A stretch of 64,000 bases of DNA from Hydractinia symbiolongicarpus (lineage: Eukaryota > Cnidaria > Hydrozoa > Anthoathecata > Hydractiniidae): NCBI RefSeq assembly GCF_029227915.1, contig NC_079884.1:8494001-8558000 (forward strand). Direction: 5' to 3'. Below the pieces are notes generated by a model. The model worked only from the letters and a program-made list of their open reading frames with translations, was not told the origin of the DNA and did no database searches. Each line of letters begins with the position of its first letter. Within the stretch, counting starts at the first letter, position 1. A program made the translations under genes and the position numbers. Positions 64,000 through 64,000 of this stretch are shown piece after piece.

Positions 64000-64000
64000 A

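Overview
This is an AT-rich eukaryotic window from an animal nuclear genome. Genes have short exons with GT-AG introns, long repeat-filled introns and no bacterial gene organisation. The gene set includes a secreted TGF-beta family ligand, a synaptotagmin, an SLC35G-type transporter, a TPR protein and an intron-rich MetX-type acyltransferase. Together with Penelope-like, Helitron-like and abundant MITE repeats, this suggests an invertebrate, most likely a cnidarian (possibly hydrozoan). The taxon is an inference; no ribosomal or mitochondrial marker is present.

Layout. 0.7-3.5 kb (+): three-exon TPR protein. 3.9-15.9 kb (-): a 12-exon gene for a 429-aa homoserine O-acetyltransferase (MetX/Met2) family alpha/beta hydrolase with an N-terminal leader resembling a mitochondrial one. 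Its 6.5-kb first intron is a nest of transposon relics: two LINE fragments of one family, a Gypsy-type pol relic, and a 905-bp DNA element inserted in the longer LINE. 15.9-24.3 kb: repeats only (tRNA-derived SINEs, a 130-bp tandem array, a 23-bp satellite). 24.4-25.4 kb (-): single-exon 10-TM transporter. 26.1-27.8 kb (-): broken Penelope-like element with an inverted 56-bp terminal copy. 29.6-32.3 kb: head-to-tail array of Helitron-like units. 33.6-34.3 kb: a 680-bp MITE. 36.2-38.6 kb (-): four-exon synaptotagmin. 38.6-50.0 kb: gene-poor, with small MITEs and an AACG microsatellite. 50.0-54.0 kb: a RecQ-type helicase gene and a ZAD-like zinc-binding exon enclosed by near-identical 75/77-bp inverted repeats. 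57.0-59.8 kb (+): two-exon TGF-beta ligand. 60-64 kb: repeats, ending in a perfect 46-bp palindrome at the window edge.

The most interesting observation is the 50,013-53,980 segment. Its inverted repeats start with CAACCTCG and are bounded by a perfect 9-bp direct repeat (CCATCCACC), which marks it as one mobile element that carries a RecQ-like helicase. Several small MITEs in the window share the CAACCTCG terminus and 9-10 bp target duplications, so they look like its non-autonomous relatives. The helicase copy here has a small frameshift at the DEAH box. I recognise no classical transposase inside.

Exon structures were worked out by hand from splice consensus, reading phase and family conservation. 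Phases agree across every junction of the TPR, MetX, synaptotagmin and TGF-beta models.
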